Source of the DNA: Notolepis coatsorum
Taxonomy: Eukaryota > Chordata > Actinopteri > Aulopiformes > Paralepididae
Direction of reading: 5' to 3'
DNA length: 64,000 nt
Assembly (NCBI GenBank): GCA_963971535.1
Contig: OZ020588.1
Coordinates: 119,716,005 to 119,780,004 of the forward strand
The position numbers and the translations under genes were made by a program. Of the stretch, positions 60,830 to 62,900 are shown in pieces; position 1 is the first letter of the stretch; every line of letters starts with the position of its first letter. The notes under the pieces were generated by a model. It searched no databases. It was not told the DNA's origin and saw only the letters and a program-made list of their open reading frames with translations.

Positions 60830-62768
60830 TTAAAAAGAAATATTATAATTAGGGATGCTCGATATTGGCTTTTTTACCGATACCGATATTCCGATATTGT
60901 CCAACTCTTAATTTCCGATACCGATATCAACCGATACCGATATATGCAGGGTTCCCCCCCCAAAAAAACTGAATCATTTCAGGTAACTAATAATTTCACT
61001 GGATATATATATAACAAATATTGTTATTTTTTTTAACCGATACCGATATTTTCCGATATCACATTTTACTGCCGATATCGGCCGATAATATTGGTCGGCC
61101 GATAATATCGGACATCCCTAATTATAATACAATAAATATCGGTTATCGGTATCGGTTATCGGCTTGAGGAGCATAAAGTTATCGGTATCGATATCGGTGT
61201 CAAAAAATCCATATCGTGCATCCCTAATATCAACCCACCGATCAGTTAATTCAAAACGTGCTACATGAACTATCAGCCACTATCAGCCATTGCCCCGCTG
61301 TCAAAACACTCCTGCTTTCCAAGTGACAGCTTACGCATCGATGCACTTTGTGAAGGCATTTAATCTTCTGCTTCAGTATTTTTTTTTTCCCTTGCATCTT
61401 CTTGCAAGTGACAACTGTTGTCGTATTTTCTGTGAGGCTTTTACACACAGGTCCACGTTTTGCCAGGTCCCACGAAGAAAAGCTATGTCAGGAATGTGAT
61501 GCATCTGATTCTGAAGTGAACCAATCACATTGTGAGAAATCTGCACCAGCCAAAGGGAGCTATTTTGAATGTTTCCTTTCCACTAGTCTGAAGGAAGACA
61601 TGTTATGGAAGTCACAAAAGACCAGACGTGGTTTCCACGATTATACATGCGCAGGAGGATGTAGTGAGATGTGTATTGGAATACTGCGTCAGCCTCCGTT
61701 GATGAAGGGGCGAGACATGGCAAAATACAAACGGCTGCCAGTGCCAGGTGGAAAACTCAATCTGAGTTGGGCTCGTTTGTTTTTCCTCTTGTTCCGTTTT
61801 TTTTTTGCCAATGGCAACCCCACTGTCACCTACGGGTCACGACCTGTAGTTAGAGAACTGCTGGTGTAGAGGGTACACTGCAGTTTGGCATACCTCCCAA
61901 GCTTGTGTTGCAGTTTAACAAATTAGGTAAAAGCTATTATTATTGGTATATATTATTGGTACAGCAGTCTGTATTTTTATAGGGCAGAAATGGGTATAGT
62001 TTTATCGTTGCATTGTAGGATGTATTCTGTTGCCTCGTATCGGTGTTCCAGTGCACTTGTGAACTTACATTTGTGTTTTAATATGCAATATTGAAATATT
62101 GTGGTGAGGCACAATACTGTTGCCATTGTTTATGAATTAATTCGCTTTTTTTTTTAATTATATATGGCTGCTTTTTTGTATATATTTATATTATATTTGG
62201 ACGGTTTTTGTATACATTTGGCGAATTTTGAGTACTTATTCGACTGGAATCAATTCAATCTGGCAACACTGTGTTAGTCTACATTTCAATACAATAACGT
62301 TTTGTAATTCCAAAGCTACACATGGGCCCAAGCGGGCGCCCATGCTCTGTGGACTAACAAACTAATTGTATATAGTATGGCATCAGCTGGGAGTGTTTGT
62401 CAATCAGCTAGCAAGTTTGTTACTCGTTTCTGTTGAACTGCGTGGTTCCTAAGCCTGGCTGCATATGTCTATTTCGTAGTTGACTCGTTATATAGCGTCT
62501 GTTTGACTTCCCGCATTGGCAACAACACAACCGAATGAATGATCCACGTTTGTGATGCTAGGCTAGCTAAAGTTAGCTTATTTGACAGGCCCCACAATGG
62601 TGATAGAAATTGCAGTTGCGTACAAATACATCTTAACGCTAGCTATCTTGCTGCTTGAACATAATGGTGCTACAGTGCCTTCGTTGATTGAGAATGCAAG
62701 CATTGATAACGTTAGGTACGAGGTATATGAAGAGCGAAGTCACCAACCTGCTCAACTTCATCCGCCAT
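8112..62768 (-). CDS. lsm3: lsm3: LSm3, U6 snRNA-associated Sm-like protein (4 spliced exons)
   Basis: LSm3 is a subunit of two heteroheptameric rings. Nuclear LSm2-8 binds and stabilises the 3' end of U6 snRNA in splicing, and cytoplasmic LSm1-7 works in mRNA decapping and decay. Joining 62768-62748, 35494-35384, 11887-11792 and 8192-8112 gives 7, 37, 32 and 26 codons plus TAA: 102 residues, the same length as I recall for human LSM3. Every junction is phase 0 with GT donors and AG acceptors. The Sm1 motif covers about residues 18-60 ([20 protein letters not shown], then [15 protein letters not shown]) and the Sm2 motif about 82-98 ([14 protein letters not shown]). Variants by eye against the mammalian protein are MADEVEQ at the N terminus and a Ser for Pro in NISMLF. 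Introns of 27.3, 23.5 and 3.6 kb are mostly transposon sequence. In human, LSM3 lies head-to-head with XPC; I could not recognise xpc in the 1.2 kb upstream. Confidence 0.97.
8307..8815. mobile_element. Foldback TTAA MITE in lsm3 intron 3
   Basis: Ends are AGGAACACACCAACTTTTTG and CAAAAAGTTGGCGTGTTCCT. The right flank is TTAA (8816-8819) and the left flank TCAA (8303-8306, one substitution). Arms of about 210 bp pair almost fully around an ~80-bp loop. TTAA targeting fits piggyBac or Kolobok; I cannot decide between them. Relatives are at 38777 (partial), 49520-49954 and 57550-58168. Confidence 0.88.
8820..9399. other. lsm3 intron 3, AT-rich segment with an exon-like stretch
   Basis: Low-complexity TA/T tracts lie at 8897-8930 and 8980-8993. 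At 9002-9111 (plus strand) a ttttcag acceptor-like site, an open stretch with [20 protein letters not shown], and an AAAG-gtaagg donor-like site resemble an exon of a decayed mobile gene. A poly-C run follows at 9200-9208. No family is recognised. Confidence 0.3.
9400..9581 (+). mobile_element. Solo end of a piggyBac-like (TTAA) element
   Basis: The segment ends GCCGCTGGCGCTGAAAGTG followed by TTAA. It aligns with 58225-58375 through the shared string ccatagctataatatagaat. No matching left end was found upstream, so the element is truncated or heavily decayed. Confidence 0.55.
9590..10503. other. lsm3 intron 3, no feature recognised
   Basis: Ordinary-composition intronic sequence. I see no transposon termini, long inverted repeats or coding exon in it. 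The open frame at 9639-9866 has no recognisable domain. Confidence 0.5.
10504..10856. repeat. Intron 3 duplication, copy 1
   Basis: This stretch is repeated in direct orientation at 11071-11447, giving a period of 567 bp. The match extends from gatttggggacaatg to cctaggacccaggct with few substitutions. Copy 2 has an extra ~25 bp near its 11127-11150. No transposon ends flank it. Confidence 0.92.
11071..11447. repeat. Intron 3 duplication, copy 2
   Basis: Direct repeat of 10504-10856 at about 90% or better identity by eye. The 214-bp spacer (10857-11070) is single copy. It looks like a local tandem duplication followed by loss of one spacer, or a repeat of an older unit. It starts about 345 bp into intron 3 from the exon 3 donor. 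Confidence 0.92.
11792..11887 (-). CDS. lsm3: lsm3 coding exon 3
   Basis: It encodes [20 protein letters not shown] and then [12 protein letters not shown], the second half of the Sm1 motif plus the variable loop. The acceptor is ttgcttgttccag before GCG and the donor AAG-gtaaga. It is phase 0 at both ends. A hAT element begins only 30 bp upstream of the acceptor (11918 on the plus strand). Confidence 0.97.
11918..12880. mobile_element. hAT element 30 bp from the exon 3 acceptor
   Basis: Ends are TAGAGCTGCCGCGGTA and ATCGCGGCAGCTCTA. The target duplication gccacaac lies at 11910-11917 and 12881-12888. Its core (about 12280-12480, ggcattcgttttgtggcatt and onward) is the same as in the elements at 12955, 22815, 35536 and 48031, which have different ends. 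Confidence 0.94.
12955..14394. mobile_element. Non-autonomous hAT element (GTGCACCGATA ends)
   Basis: Ends are TAGGGGTGCACCGATATATC and ACATCGGTGCATCCCTA. The target duplication gcaataag lies at 12947-12954 and 14395-14402. It contains a LINE 3'-tail-derived piece near 13735-13790 and an internal direct repeat at 14030-14160 (tggttccattgcattggttg twice). There is no transposase. Confidence 0.94.
14403..15934. other. lsm3 intron 2, mostly single-copy
   Basis: No transposon with clear ends is visible. A retroposon-like tail (gtacattgacaataaaataa) lies at about 14688-14707. The only structured element is the short tandem array at 15279-15365, given separately. Confidence 0.5.
15279..15365. repeat. 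29-bp tandem repeat, three copies
   Basis: Three essentially identical copies of a 29-bp unit starting tgagctcacatgtcgagcag, at 15279, 15308 and 15337. The lack of divergence suggests recent expansion. Confidence 0.95.
16279..16930. mobile_element. hAT element (GGGCTGGGCGATAT ends)
   Basis: Ends are TAGGGCTGGGCGATATGG and TATATAGCCCAGCCCTA. The target duplication ctccctct lies at 16271-16278 and 16931-16938. It is nested in the outer hAT at 15943. The subterminal regions are runs of atatcg. Confidence 0.93.
18189..18426 (+). mobile_element. tRNA-derived SINE
   Basis: The head carries a Pol III B-box-like gagttcgaatcccggac (18269-18285) and the tail ends in an A run at 18419-18426. The 17-bp target duplication acaaatacaataaaaag lies at 18172-18188 and 18427-18443. 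A second copy of the same family lies inverted at 19284-19535, and a diverged one at 36497-36700. Confidence 0.9.
18615..19169. mobile_element. hAT element, empty-site relative of 2725-3972
   Basis: Ends are CAGGGGTTCCCAAACTTTTC and GACTTTGGGAACCACTG. The target duplication cactagac lies at 18607-18614 and 19170-19177. It is inverted relative to 2725-3972 and shares the whole length except the nested 2861-3553 insert. A T run lies at 18693-18718. Confidence 0.94.
19284..19535 (-). mobile_element. tRNA-derived SINE, inverted copy
   Basis: On the minus strand it starts gagctccagtagctcacca, has the B-box-like gcgttcgaatcccgg and ends in a T run on the plus strand (A tail, 19284-19293). The target duplication gtcggtatttct lies at 19272-19283 and 19536-19547. 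It is nested in the hAT at 17696. Confidence 0.9.
19749..19831. repeat. Perfect 37-bp-arm hairpin
   Basis: Arms 19749-19785 and 19795-19831 are exact reverse complements (atatgatttttagaggcatc and onward) with a 9-nt loop, attagccta. It lies in the Harbinger-like element, in lsm3 intron 2. Perfect pairing suggests recent origin; see findings. Confidence 0.93.
20205..21123. mobile_element. hAT element (GATGCACGATA ends)
   Basis: Ends are TAGGGATGCACGATATTG and AATTATCGTGCATCCCTA. The target duplication attatttt lies at 20197-20204 and 21124-21131. It contains a CA-rich tract (20501-20536). The same family as the outer element 58630-61226, with which it shares about 20400-21060 in inverted orientation. 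Confidence 0.94.
21128..21521. repeat. Inverted repeat, ~115-bp diverged arms
   Basis: Arms at about 21128-21248 and 21390-21521 pair through shared strings such as cgggaacgttttgatt and aatacaagtcatat. They are interrupted by small indels. It lies within the Harbinger-like element and could be its own subterminal structure or a separate decayed foldback. Confidence 0.7.
21872..22362 (+). mobile_element. Long tRNA-derived SINE (~490 bp)
   Basis: The head, taggcggttaggtggccgag, resembles an A box of a Leu/Ser-type tRNA, and gttcgaatcc at 21942-21951 resembles a B box. It ends in an A-rich tail, with the 13-bp duplication aaattatcgtacg at 21859-21871 and 22363-22375. A perfect 26-bp inverted repeat (21912-21937 / 21944-21969) replaces the usual stem region between the boxes. 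Confidence 0.9.
22815..24023. mobile_element. hAT element (GTGCACCGATA ends)
   Basis: Ends are TAGGGATGCACCGATATG and ATATCGGTGCACCCCTA. The target duplication gcaatagt lies at 22807-22814 and 24024-24031. It is in the opposite orientation to 12955-14394. It carries LINE 3'-tail segments near 22980-23075 and 23640-23700. Confidence 0.94.
24247..24738. repeat. Inverted repeat with CA/GT-rich inner edges
   Basis: The left arm, accaaagtcactggcccact, at 24247 is the reverse complement of agtgggccagtgactttggt ending at 24738, and both continue inward into GT- and CA-rich tracts. It encloses about 400 bp and may be the subterminal repeat of the hAT at 22426 or a separate foldback. Confidence 0.65.
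25121..25714. other. lsm3 intron 2 with a hAT-related fragment
   Basis: Positions 25258-25420 align with 28255-28395 (shared ctttgagact, tctatggcagtcaaatg, tatgtattgaattg), a decayed hAT fragment ending in a TCACCCC-type terminus. Otherwise it is single-copy in appearance. Confidence 0.5.
25715..26580. mobile_element. piggyBac-like element, copy B
   Basis: The left end, CACAGAGTGCCACGGG, follows TTAA at 25711-25714, and the right end, GTGGGTGGTGGCAT, precedes TTAA at 26581-26584. It aligns in reverse with the pieces of copy A (2040-5715), including caaatatcgatcacgcttat-type sequence and the cgaaacggattgttttt segment. The right terminus lacks about nine bases present in copy A. No transposase is seen. 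Confidence 0.7.
26604..27559. mobile_element. piggyBac-like element
   Basis: TTAA lies at 26600-26603 and 27560-27563. The left end is CCCTTTCTCTGCCACGC and the right end TTGGCGATTAAAGGG. A long G run lies at 26990-27009. Its right part (27455-27559) is shared with the fragment at 35930-36036. It is immediately adjacent to copy B. Confidence 0.72.
27597..28237. mobile_element. hAT element (GTTTCCC ends)
   Basis: Ends are CAGGGTTTCCCATTAATTG and CCTGTGGGAAACACTG. No clear 8-bp duplication remains. It contains a TA repeat (27661-27688) and a nested foldback MITE at 27884-28044. Confidence 0.7.
27884..28044. mobile_element. Small foldback hAT MITE
   Basis: The element begins CAGTGGTTCCCAAACCTCTC and ends AATTGGGAAGCACTA. 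It forms a hairpin over most of its 161 bp, for example attcaactaataaagttgaat at the tip. Flanks ctctagtc (27876-27883) and gtctagtc (28045-28052) match at seven of eight bases. Confidence 0.85.
28238..28396. mobile_element. hAT fragment ending in TCACCCCTA
   Basis: The right part of a decayed hAT related to 25258-25420. It ends gaatcgtcacccctag directly before the exon-2-derived tandem array. The left end was not found. Confidence 0.5.
28389..28560. repeat. Tandem array derived from the 3' end of lsm3 exon 2
   Basis: Three ~61-bp units each contain atgcagcctgccacggagc and onward (28404-28440, 28465-28499, 28524-28558). These match the plus-strand view of the last ~36 bp of lsm3 exon 2 (35384-35420) with few differences. 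The exon donor GTAAGT is replaced by ggaagagactaggg on the minus strand. A fourth partial unit (cctagtctcttccat) at 30895-30909 was separated by the retroposon at 28561-30887. The copies lie in intron 2 and cannot encode a full exon. Confidence 0.85.
28561..28919 (+). repeat. LINE/SINE 3' region, left piece
   Basis: The segment contains a short repeat of attcttatgtctgcat and ends cgttcaatatatgaagggtg, a retroposon 3' region. It continues at 30752-30887 beyond the hAT at 28920. The overlapping open frames (28567-29024) have no domain. Confidence 0.5.
29101..29330 (+). mobile_element. 5'-truncated LINE 3' tail
   Basis: The segment ends cattctgcaatctgttaata, then aagttttcaatcaatcaatc, the 3' UTR and TCAA-type tail of the LINE whose coding end is seen at 32050-32340. 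It is in the opposite orientation to the copy at 29762-29905. Confidence 0.75.
29762..29905 (-). mobile_element. 5'-truncated LINE 3' tail, inverted copy
   Basis: It reads gattgaaaacgttattaaca from the 3' end inward on the plus strand, the reverse complement of the tail at 29101-29330. The two tails face outward around about 430 bp of unrelated sequence. Confidence 0.75.
30752..30887 (+). repeat. LINE/SINE 3' region, right piece with GAAT tail
   Basis: Continuation of 28561-28919. It contains attgaaaatgagggtgacct, an aataaataaaggtttgaatg signal and a GAAT-type tail. Typical of L2-related retroposon ends; the family is not assigned. Confidence 0.55.
30910..31665 (+). pseudogene. Non-LTR retrotransposon reverse transcriptase, 5' truncated
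   Basis: Conceptual translation shows LIYINDL, then (with a frameshift) [16 protein letters not shown] with the catalytic FADD motif, then ISDWF-like [33 protein letters not shown] and, after further frameshifts, [13 protein letters not shown] and [20 protein letters not shown]. This order is that of an L2/CR1/Rex-type RT thumb region. Stops and frameshifts make it inactive. It is interrupted at 31665 by a hAT and resumes at 33818. The start abuts the fourth exon-2-derived unit. Confidence 0.8.
32050..32726 (+). pseudogene. LINE ORF2 C-terminal end with 3' UTR and tail
   Basis: The translation shows [16 protein letters not shown], then [16 protein letters not shown] and [20 protein letters not shown], the post-RT region of an L2/Jockey-like LINE. 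After a frameshift it ends [19 protein letters not shown] before TAA at about 32338. The 3' UTR runs to ctgttaaataaagttttcat. Copies of this 3' UTR are scattered through the window (29101, 29762, 32773, 36034, and inside several hATs). Confidence 0.75.
32773..33070 (-). mobile_element. Inverted LINE 3' UTR copy, tail to tail with 32050-32726
   Basis: About 300 bp is the reverse complement of 32385-32722, joined through only about 50 bp of spacer, so the two form a long hairpin. Shared strings include cctaatg, ggatct.tgggtaacagtac and gtgtattgagccgtactgta. Confidence 0.8.
33350..33459 (-). pseudogene. hAT transposase N-terminal (BED-like) exon remnant
   Basis: On the minus strand from 33459 it encodes [20 protein letters not shown] then [11 protein letters not shown]. 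This matches the KCxFNxxWL...W...C start I recall for fish hAT transposases that lead into a BED-type zinc finger. The frame then enters an A run (plus-strand T run 33340-33349) and the second cysteine pair is missing. It lies near the right end of the hAT at 31666-33817, so transcription would run leftward. Confidence 0.6.
33818..34256 (+). pseudogene. LINE end, continuation of 30910-31665
   Basis: It resumes with [20 protein letters not shown] in the same LINE and reaches a stop near 33914. The 3' UTR holds a hairpin-like agttctcgataagcctctag / cttctaacttctcc segment and ends taataaataaatacaaaaat. GT-rich short repeats occupy 33925-34080. Confidence 0.7.
34257..35346. mobile_element. hAT element (GTGCACCGATA family), left end missing
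   Basis: The right end is ATATCGGTGCATCCCTA at 35330-35346. The interior matches 12955-14394 (gaatagccccaactttagcc, gcattaacgttatatagtta, ttggccgaatcgactgtcaa). The left boundary is unclear and abuts the LINE tail, so the element is 5' truncated or was entered by recombination. Confidence 0.7.
35347..35378. mobile_element. hAT terminal stub 5 bp from the lsm3 exon 2 donor
   Basis: The string ttcggtacccatcccta ends at 35378. On the minus strand it reads TAGGGATGGGTACCGAA, a hAT-type terminus that begins at intron position +6, directly after GTAAG. Only about 30 bp remain before the next hAT terminus at 35346. Confidence 0.7.
35384..35494 (-). CDS. lsm3: lsm3 coding exon 2
   Basis: It encodes [20 protein letters not shown], then [17 protein letters not shown], the N-terminal helix and first half of Sm1. 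The acceptor is cctcttgcag before CAGCAG; the alternative AGs one or two codons later would only drop Gln. The donor is CAT-gtaag. hAT termini lie 41 bp upstream of the acceptor (35536) and 5 bp downstream of the donor (35378). Its 3' ~36 bp are copied in the array at 28389-28560. Confidence 0.97.
35536..36300. mobile_element. Chimeric hAT (GTGCACCGATA ends) with a piggyBac-like piece
   Basis: Ends are TAGGGGTGCACCGATATATC and ATATCGGTGCATCCCTA. The flanks gtaatcag and caaacaag do not match, so the two ends may come from different insertions. Positions 35836-36036 match the right part of the piggyBac-like element at 26604-27559 and end in TTAA, followed directly by an inverted LINE tail (36034-36180). 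Confidence 0.65.
36301..36483. other. lsm3 intron 1, no feature recognised
   Basis: Single-copy-looking intronic sequence between a hAT and a SINE. No coding or repeat structure was seen. Confidence 0.5.
36497..36700 (+). mobile_element. tRNA-derived SINE with poly(A) tail
   Basis: The head is ggggtgctccagtagcacac, the B-box-like stretch is gagttcgattcccggac (36573-36589), and there is an A run at 36680-36700. The 13-bp duplication aaagattataata lies at 36484-36496 and 36701-36713. It is related to 18189-18426 and 19284-19535 through the tgtcggtc.tgcttgacca segment. Confidence 0.9.
36721..36882. mobile_element. Fragment of the GATGCACGATA hAT family
   Basis: Positions 36765-36880 match 60630-60720 (gatatagaaaacggccaaca, gattagttcgcaacgtttaa). 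Neither terminus is present. Confidence 0.55.
36891..38568. mobile_element. hAT element (GATGCCCTGATCA ends) hosting another hAT
   Basis: Ends are TAGGGATGCCCTGATCACG and GATCGGGGCATCCCTA. The target duplication actagcaa lies at 36883-36890 and 38569-38576. It contains the core segments agcctccagctccaaaaagg and gacatcgccaccacgcaaca that also occur in 38998, 44416, 46214 and 59077. A hAT is nested at 37753-38526. Confidence 0.94.
37753..38526. mobile_element. hAT element, compact relative of the outer 15943 element
   Basis: Ends are TAGGGGTGGGACAATACATC and GGTGATTCCCACCCCTA. The target duplication atatttat lies at 37745-37752 and 38527-38534. It is uninterrupted and so serves as the reference for the large nests at 15943-25120 and for the pieces around 40400-44354. 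Confidence 0.94.
38577..38890. mobile_element. hAT terminal fragment and partial TTAA MITE
   Basis: Positions 38600-38675 end tagcactgtaccgccctg, a terminus like that of 40354-45663. Positions 38777-38870 begin after TTAA (38773-38776) with AGGAACGTTCCAACATTTTG and match the left arm of the foldback MITE at 57550, then stop. Confidence 0.6.
38998..40035. mobile_element. hAT element (GGGTGGACGGTATA ends)
   Basis: Ends are TAGGGGTGGACGGTATAAAC and ATACCGTCCACCCCTA. The target duplication ctatatag lies at 38990-38997 and 40036-40043. A local duplication (ggtccaggtgcagc and onward) occurs at 39700-39815. It shares its core with 36891 and 44416. Confidence 0.94.
40036..40345. mobile_element. Right end of another hAT (GTTCCACCCCTA)
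   Basis: Positions 40275-40332 read aaaaccgtgatatgaactga to gaactgttccacccctag. A related left-type end, ctaggggaggaatggttcac, is at 14788-14807, but the two are 25 kb apart and are not shown to be one insertion. The rest (40044-40270) is unclassified intron. Confidence 0.45.
40521..41496. mobile_element. hAT element (CAGCGTTTCC ends)
   Basis: Ends are CAGCGTTTCCGTTAGCCGG and TTCTAACGGAAACCCTG. The target duplication ctccagcc lies at 40513-40520 and 41497-41504. The ORFs at 40604-41155 have no recognisable transposase motif. Confidence 0.94.
42412..42785. repeat. 196-bp-period tandem duplication
   Basis: Two copies starting catgacaatg at 42412 and 42608 share atgacactaaaatactctct, gtataccccacactactata and atataaaacagcgccgtgca with few differences. 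The duplication lies inside a hAT of the GGGCTGGGCGATA family. Confidence 0.9.
42790..42987 (-). pseudogene. hAT terminal region with first-exon remnant, copy 1
   Basis: From 42840 on the minus strand the frame reads [13 protein letters not shown] and then meets a gtagga donor-like site. It lies about 150 bp inside the terminus ATCGCCCAGCCCTA (42987). A second copy, starting MADSEGDP, lies at 44030-44206. Position and layout fit the 5' exon of a hAT transposase, but the body of the protein is not present. Confidence 0.4.
43141..44013. mobile_element. Diverged second copy of the 40521-41496 hAT
   Basis: It begins with the same first 90 bp (about 43150-43236 versus 40521-40608) and ends gcaacaattttttctaacgg. 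The interior is diverged and shorter. No target duplication is visible, so it may have been copied with its surroundings. Confidence 0.7.
44030..44206 (-). pseudogene. hAT terminal region with first-exon remnant, copy 2
   Basis: Nearly identical to 42822-42987 (ccatctccttcactgattgg, ggaaaatcgatatatcgaaa), with the exon truncated at its inner side. It is followed by the tail of a 37753-type element ending CCCACCCCTA at 44354. Confidence 0.5.
44416..45460. mobile_element. hAT element (CAGGGACCGAAACT ends)
   Basis: Ends are CAGGGACCGAAACTAAAG and TTAATTTCGCTCCCTG. Flanks tatgtgac (44408-44415) and tgtgtgac (45461-45468) differ at one base. It contains the shared core gcgtggtggcgatgtctcgc. A truncated relative is at 46214-46716 and a more distant one at 59077. 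Confidence 0.9.
45739..46200. mobile_element. Partial MITE and retroposon-like tail
   Basis: The string gggcgctttcacaccggcag (45743-45762) looks like the terminus of a common fish MITE, but its right end is not visible. A second, different stretch follows (46050-46180) with attcattgtcattaaatacc and an A-rich end near 46145-46160. Family assignment is weak. Confidence 0.35.
46214..46716. mobile_element. Truncated hAT (CAGGGAGCGAAATT end)
   Basis: The left half of the 44416-type element (CAGGGAGCGAAATTAAAGCC) includes gtccagctgcagcgccggag-type core and breaks off at gtatacac (46715). The right half is missing. Confidence 0.75.
47778..47890 (+). pseudogene. Basic mobile-element protein, exon 1
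   Basis: It starts [20 protein letters not shown] and continues to REGKKNY, with donor AG-gtaggt at 47890. The YRQR...ADP...YL..KRE pattern resembles a family of K/R-rich proteins expanded in fish repeats that I know only as uncharacterised. The ATG follows tttctag, so a splice into the 5' side is possible. The intron to 50421 was about 150 bp before the hAT at 48031 landed in it. Confidence 0.55.
48773..50075. mobile_element. PIF/Harbinger-like element
   Basis: Ends are GGCCCCGTTCCCCGTACCTG and CAGGTACGGGGAATAGGGCC. The 3-bp duplication CAG lies at 48770-48772 and 50076-50078. The empty site is visible in the LINE tail sequence it interrupts (gcagaccagagaaagac at about 29837-29853). It hosts the MITE at 49520-49954. 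No transposase was recognised. Confidence 0.85.
49520..49954. mobile_element. Palindromic TTAA MITE, left arm truncated
   Basis: It matches the inner and right parts of 57550-58168 and ends AGTGGAGTTATCCT with TTAA at 49955-49958. About 176 bp of the outer left arm are missing. The inner palindrome (tgcaaggtctgacattgacc) is intact. Confidence 0.88.
50421..50643 (+). pseudogene. Basic mobile-element protein, exon 2 (frameshifted)
   Basis: The acceptor is attgtttcag. The frame reads [20 protein letters not shown] then [14 protein letters not shown], consistent with exon 1. Beyond that, the current frame (ending WWIPYL) looks random, whereas the next frame reads [20 protein letters not shown] and stops at TGA (about 50649), so a one-base frameshift near 50520-50530 is likely. 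The 3' part of the gene is missing or displaced by the L1 at 50959. Confidence 0.5.
50959..53384 (+). pseudogene. L1-clade LINE ORF2, truncated and internally deleted
   Basis: The 17-bp target duplication aaagtcattgaaccgtc lies at 50942-50958 and 53385-53401. The RT begins at [18 protein letters not shown] and [15 protein letters not shown], reaches RQGCCLSP, and then jumps to [15 protein letters not shown], so the block with the catalytic FADD box is deleted. A second frameshift lies in a G run at about 51945-51954. The C-terminal part (to about 52837) has C..CG...H.H.FW.C. The element ends in an A-rich tail. It cannot be active. Confidence 0.9.
53410..53593. repeat. 45-bp tandem repeat, four copies
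   Basis: Units centre on ttgtgatgtcacagtatgat with gtcatgac..aacgttctag between. Because 45 is divisible by three, the minus strand shows an open repeat frame (MTSYCDI...), which I regard as non-coding. Confidence 0.92.
53640..53853 (+). repeat. L2/V-SINE-type 3' tail followed by a GT microsatellite
   Basis: The string ttgtaagtcgctttggataa, then aagcgtcagctaaatgacta, is the well-known 3' end shared by L2-type LINEs and fish SINEs. A GT repeat runs from about 53799 to 53853. Confidence 0.75.
54355..54571. mobile_element. LINE 3' tail (minus) and a hAT terminus
   Basis: Positions 54366-54425 (ccactttatttatagagcac to aaagtgctgtacaa) are a reversed retroposon 3' end. Positions 54495-54571 contain gaagcttcga repeats in both orientations and end cgaaggtcagcccta, a hAT-type right end whose partner is not visible. 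Confidence 0.5.
54712..56590 (+). pseudogene. Young 5'-truncated L1-clade insertion
   Basis: The target duplication aaaatggacat lies at 54701-54711 and 56591-56601, and the A tail runs 56562-56590. The frame is open for about 513 codons to TAA at 56251, beginning in the region after the RT palm: [24 protein letters not shown], then [22 protein letters not shown], and a C..C...H.Y.DC motif ([20 protein letters not shown]). The first ATG at 54698 is host DNA fused by chance to the element. The FADD box and endonuclease are absent because of 5' truncation. Lack of stops and the clean target duplication suggest a recent insertion. Confidence 0.92.
56602..57545. other. Rest of the unclassified unit; no gene
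   Basis: AT-rich sequence with the TGGGGCGACC motif at 57127-57136, a variant cggggtaacc at 57147-57156, and the inverted motif ggtcgcccca at 57479-57488. No coding exon was recognised. Confidence 0.4.
57550..58168. mobile_element. Complete palindromic TTAA MITE (619 bp)
   Basis: TTAA lies at 57546-57549 and 58169-58172. Ends are AGGGGAACTCCAACATTTTG and CAAAATGTTGGAGTTCCCCT. The two halves are near-perfect inverted repeats of roughly 295 bp around a short centre (cactgaaattatggcaaggg). No coding capacity. TTAA targeting suggests the piggyBac or Kolobok superfamily. Confidence 0.93.
58230..58375 (+). mobile_element. Solo end of a piggyBac-like element
   Basis: It matches 9405-9580 (ccatagctataatatagaat) and ends GGCGTGGCACTGGATGTG-TTAA. 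It could be the right end of the unclassified unit or an independent remnant. Confidence 0.5.
59077..60418. mobile_element. hAT element with internal tandem array
   Basis: Ends are CAGGGTACAAAATAGTC and GTTAAGTTTGTTCCCTG. The target duplication ccagcgct lies at 59069-59076 and 60419-60426. It contains the shared core agctggaccctattgga and a degenerate 85-92-bp tandem array (59584-59950). Confidence 0.92.
59584..59950. repeat. 85-92-bp tandem array
   Basis: Units begin atttcgcgtttgtaacgtca at 59585, 59670 and 59762, with shorter cagtggaggctgctgac repeats to 59950. The segment ccaactaccagattcactcg also occurs in the nested element at 2861-3553. Confidence 0.9.
60850..61120. mobile_element. Compact hAT MITE (271 bp)
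   Basis: Ends are TAGGGATGCTCGATATTGG and ATATCGGACATCCCTA. The target duplication attataat lies at 60842-60849 and 61121-61128. It consists largely of ccgatac/cgatatc runs. Confidence 0.93.
61235..62747. other. Proximal lsm3 intron 1, no confirmed gene
   Basis: A plus-strand open frame at 61402-61869 (about 155 codons, with [16 protein letters not shown]) has no recognised domain. Its end, gggtcacgacctgtagttag to gaactgctg, resembles a decayed hAT terminus. The rest is AT-rich and unremarkable. Confidence 0.4.
62748..62768 (-). CDS. lsm3: lsm3 coding exon 1 (start codon)
   Basis: The minus-strand ATG at 62768 begins MADEVEQ, followed by the donor gttggtga. Vertebrate LSM3 starts MADDVDQ as I recall and continues QQTTNT, which is how exon 2 begins. 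The exon is only 21 coding bases, so it was found by looking for the expected peptide next to a GT. The start context aaaaaaATGG has the favourable A at -3 and G at +4. The 5' UTR lies to the right. Confidence 0.9.
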
Positions 62769-62900
62769 TTTTTTCGTATACGTTACAAGACCGGCACATC
62801 CGGGTACTTTGCCTTTTTTTAAGAACATAGTTGCCAGTTTGTGCATTAAACCGTAAACCCACGTTTGTTTTCACGGCGAAAAAGATAATTGAATGGGCTT
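62769..62900 (-). promoter_or_regulatory. lsm3: Probable lsm3 5' UTR/promoter region
   Basis: The sequence directly upstream of the ATG on the minus strand. It contains acccggatgtgccggtcttg, with an ETS-like CCGGATGT, and no obvious TATA box at a fixed distance. The transcription start cannot be placed from sequence alone. Confidence 0.4.

Larger units (their letters stand above)
58630..61226. mobile_element. hAT element (GATGCACGATA ends) hosting two hATs
   Basis: Ends are TAGGGATGCACGATAATTATC and CATATCGTGCATCCCTA. The target duplication atatcaac lies at 58622-58629 and 61227-61234. It is the same family as 20205-21123, in opposite orientation. Nested hATs lie at 59077-60418 and 60850-61120. 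A TA run lies at 60799-60825. Confidence 0.93.

Noticed and set aside
61402..61869. 155-codon plus-strand frame in intron 1
   Set aside because: No recognisable domain, and the 3' end resembles a decayed hAT terminus; I left it as unassigned sequence.
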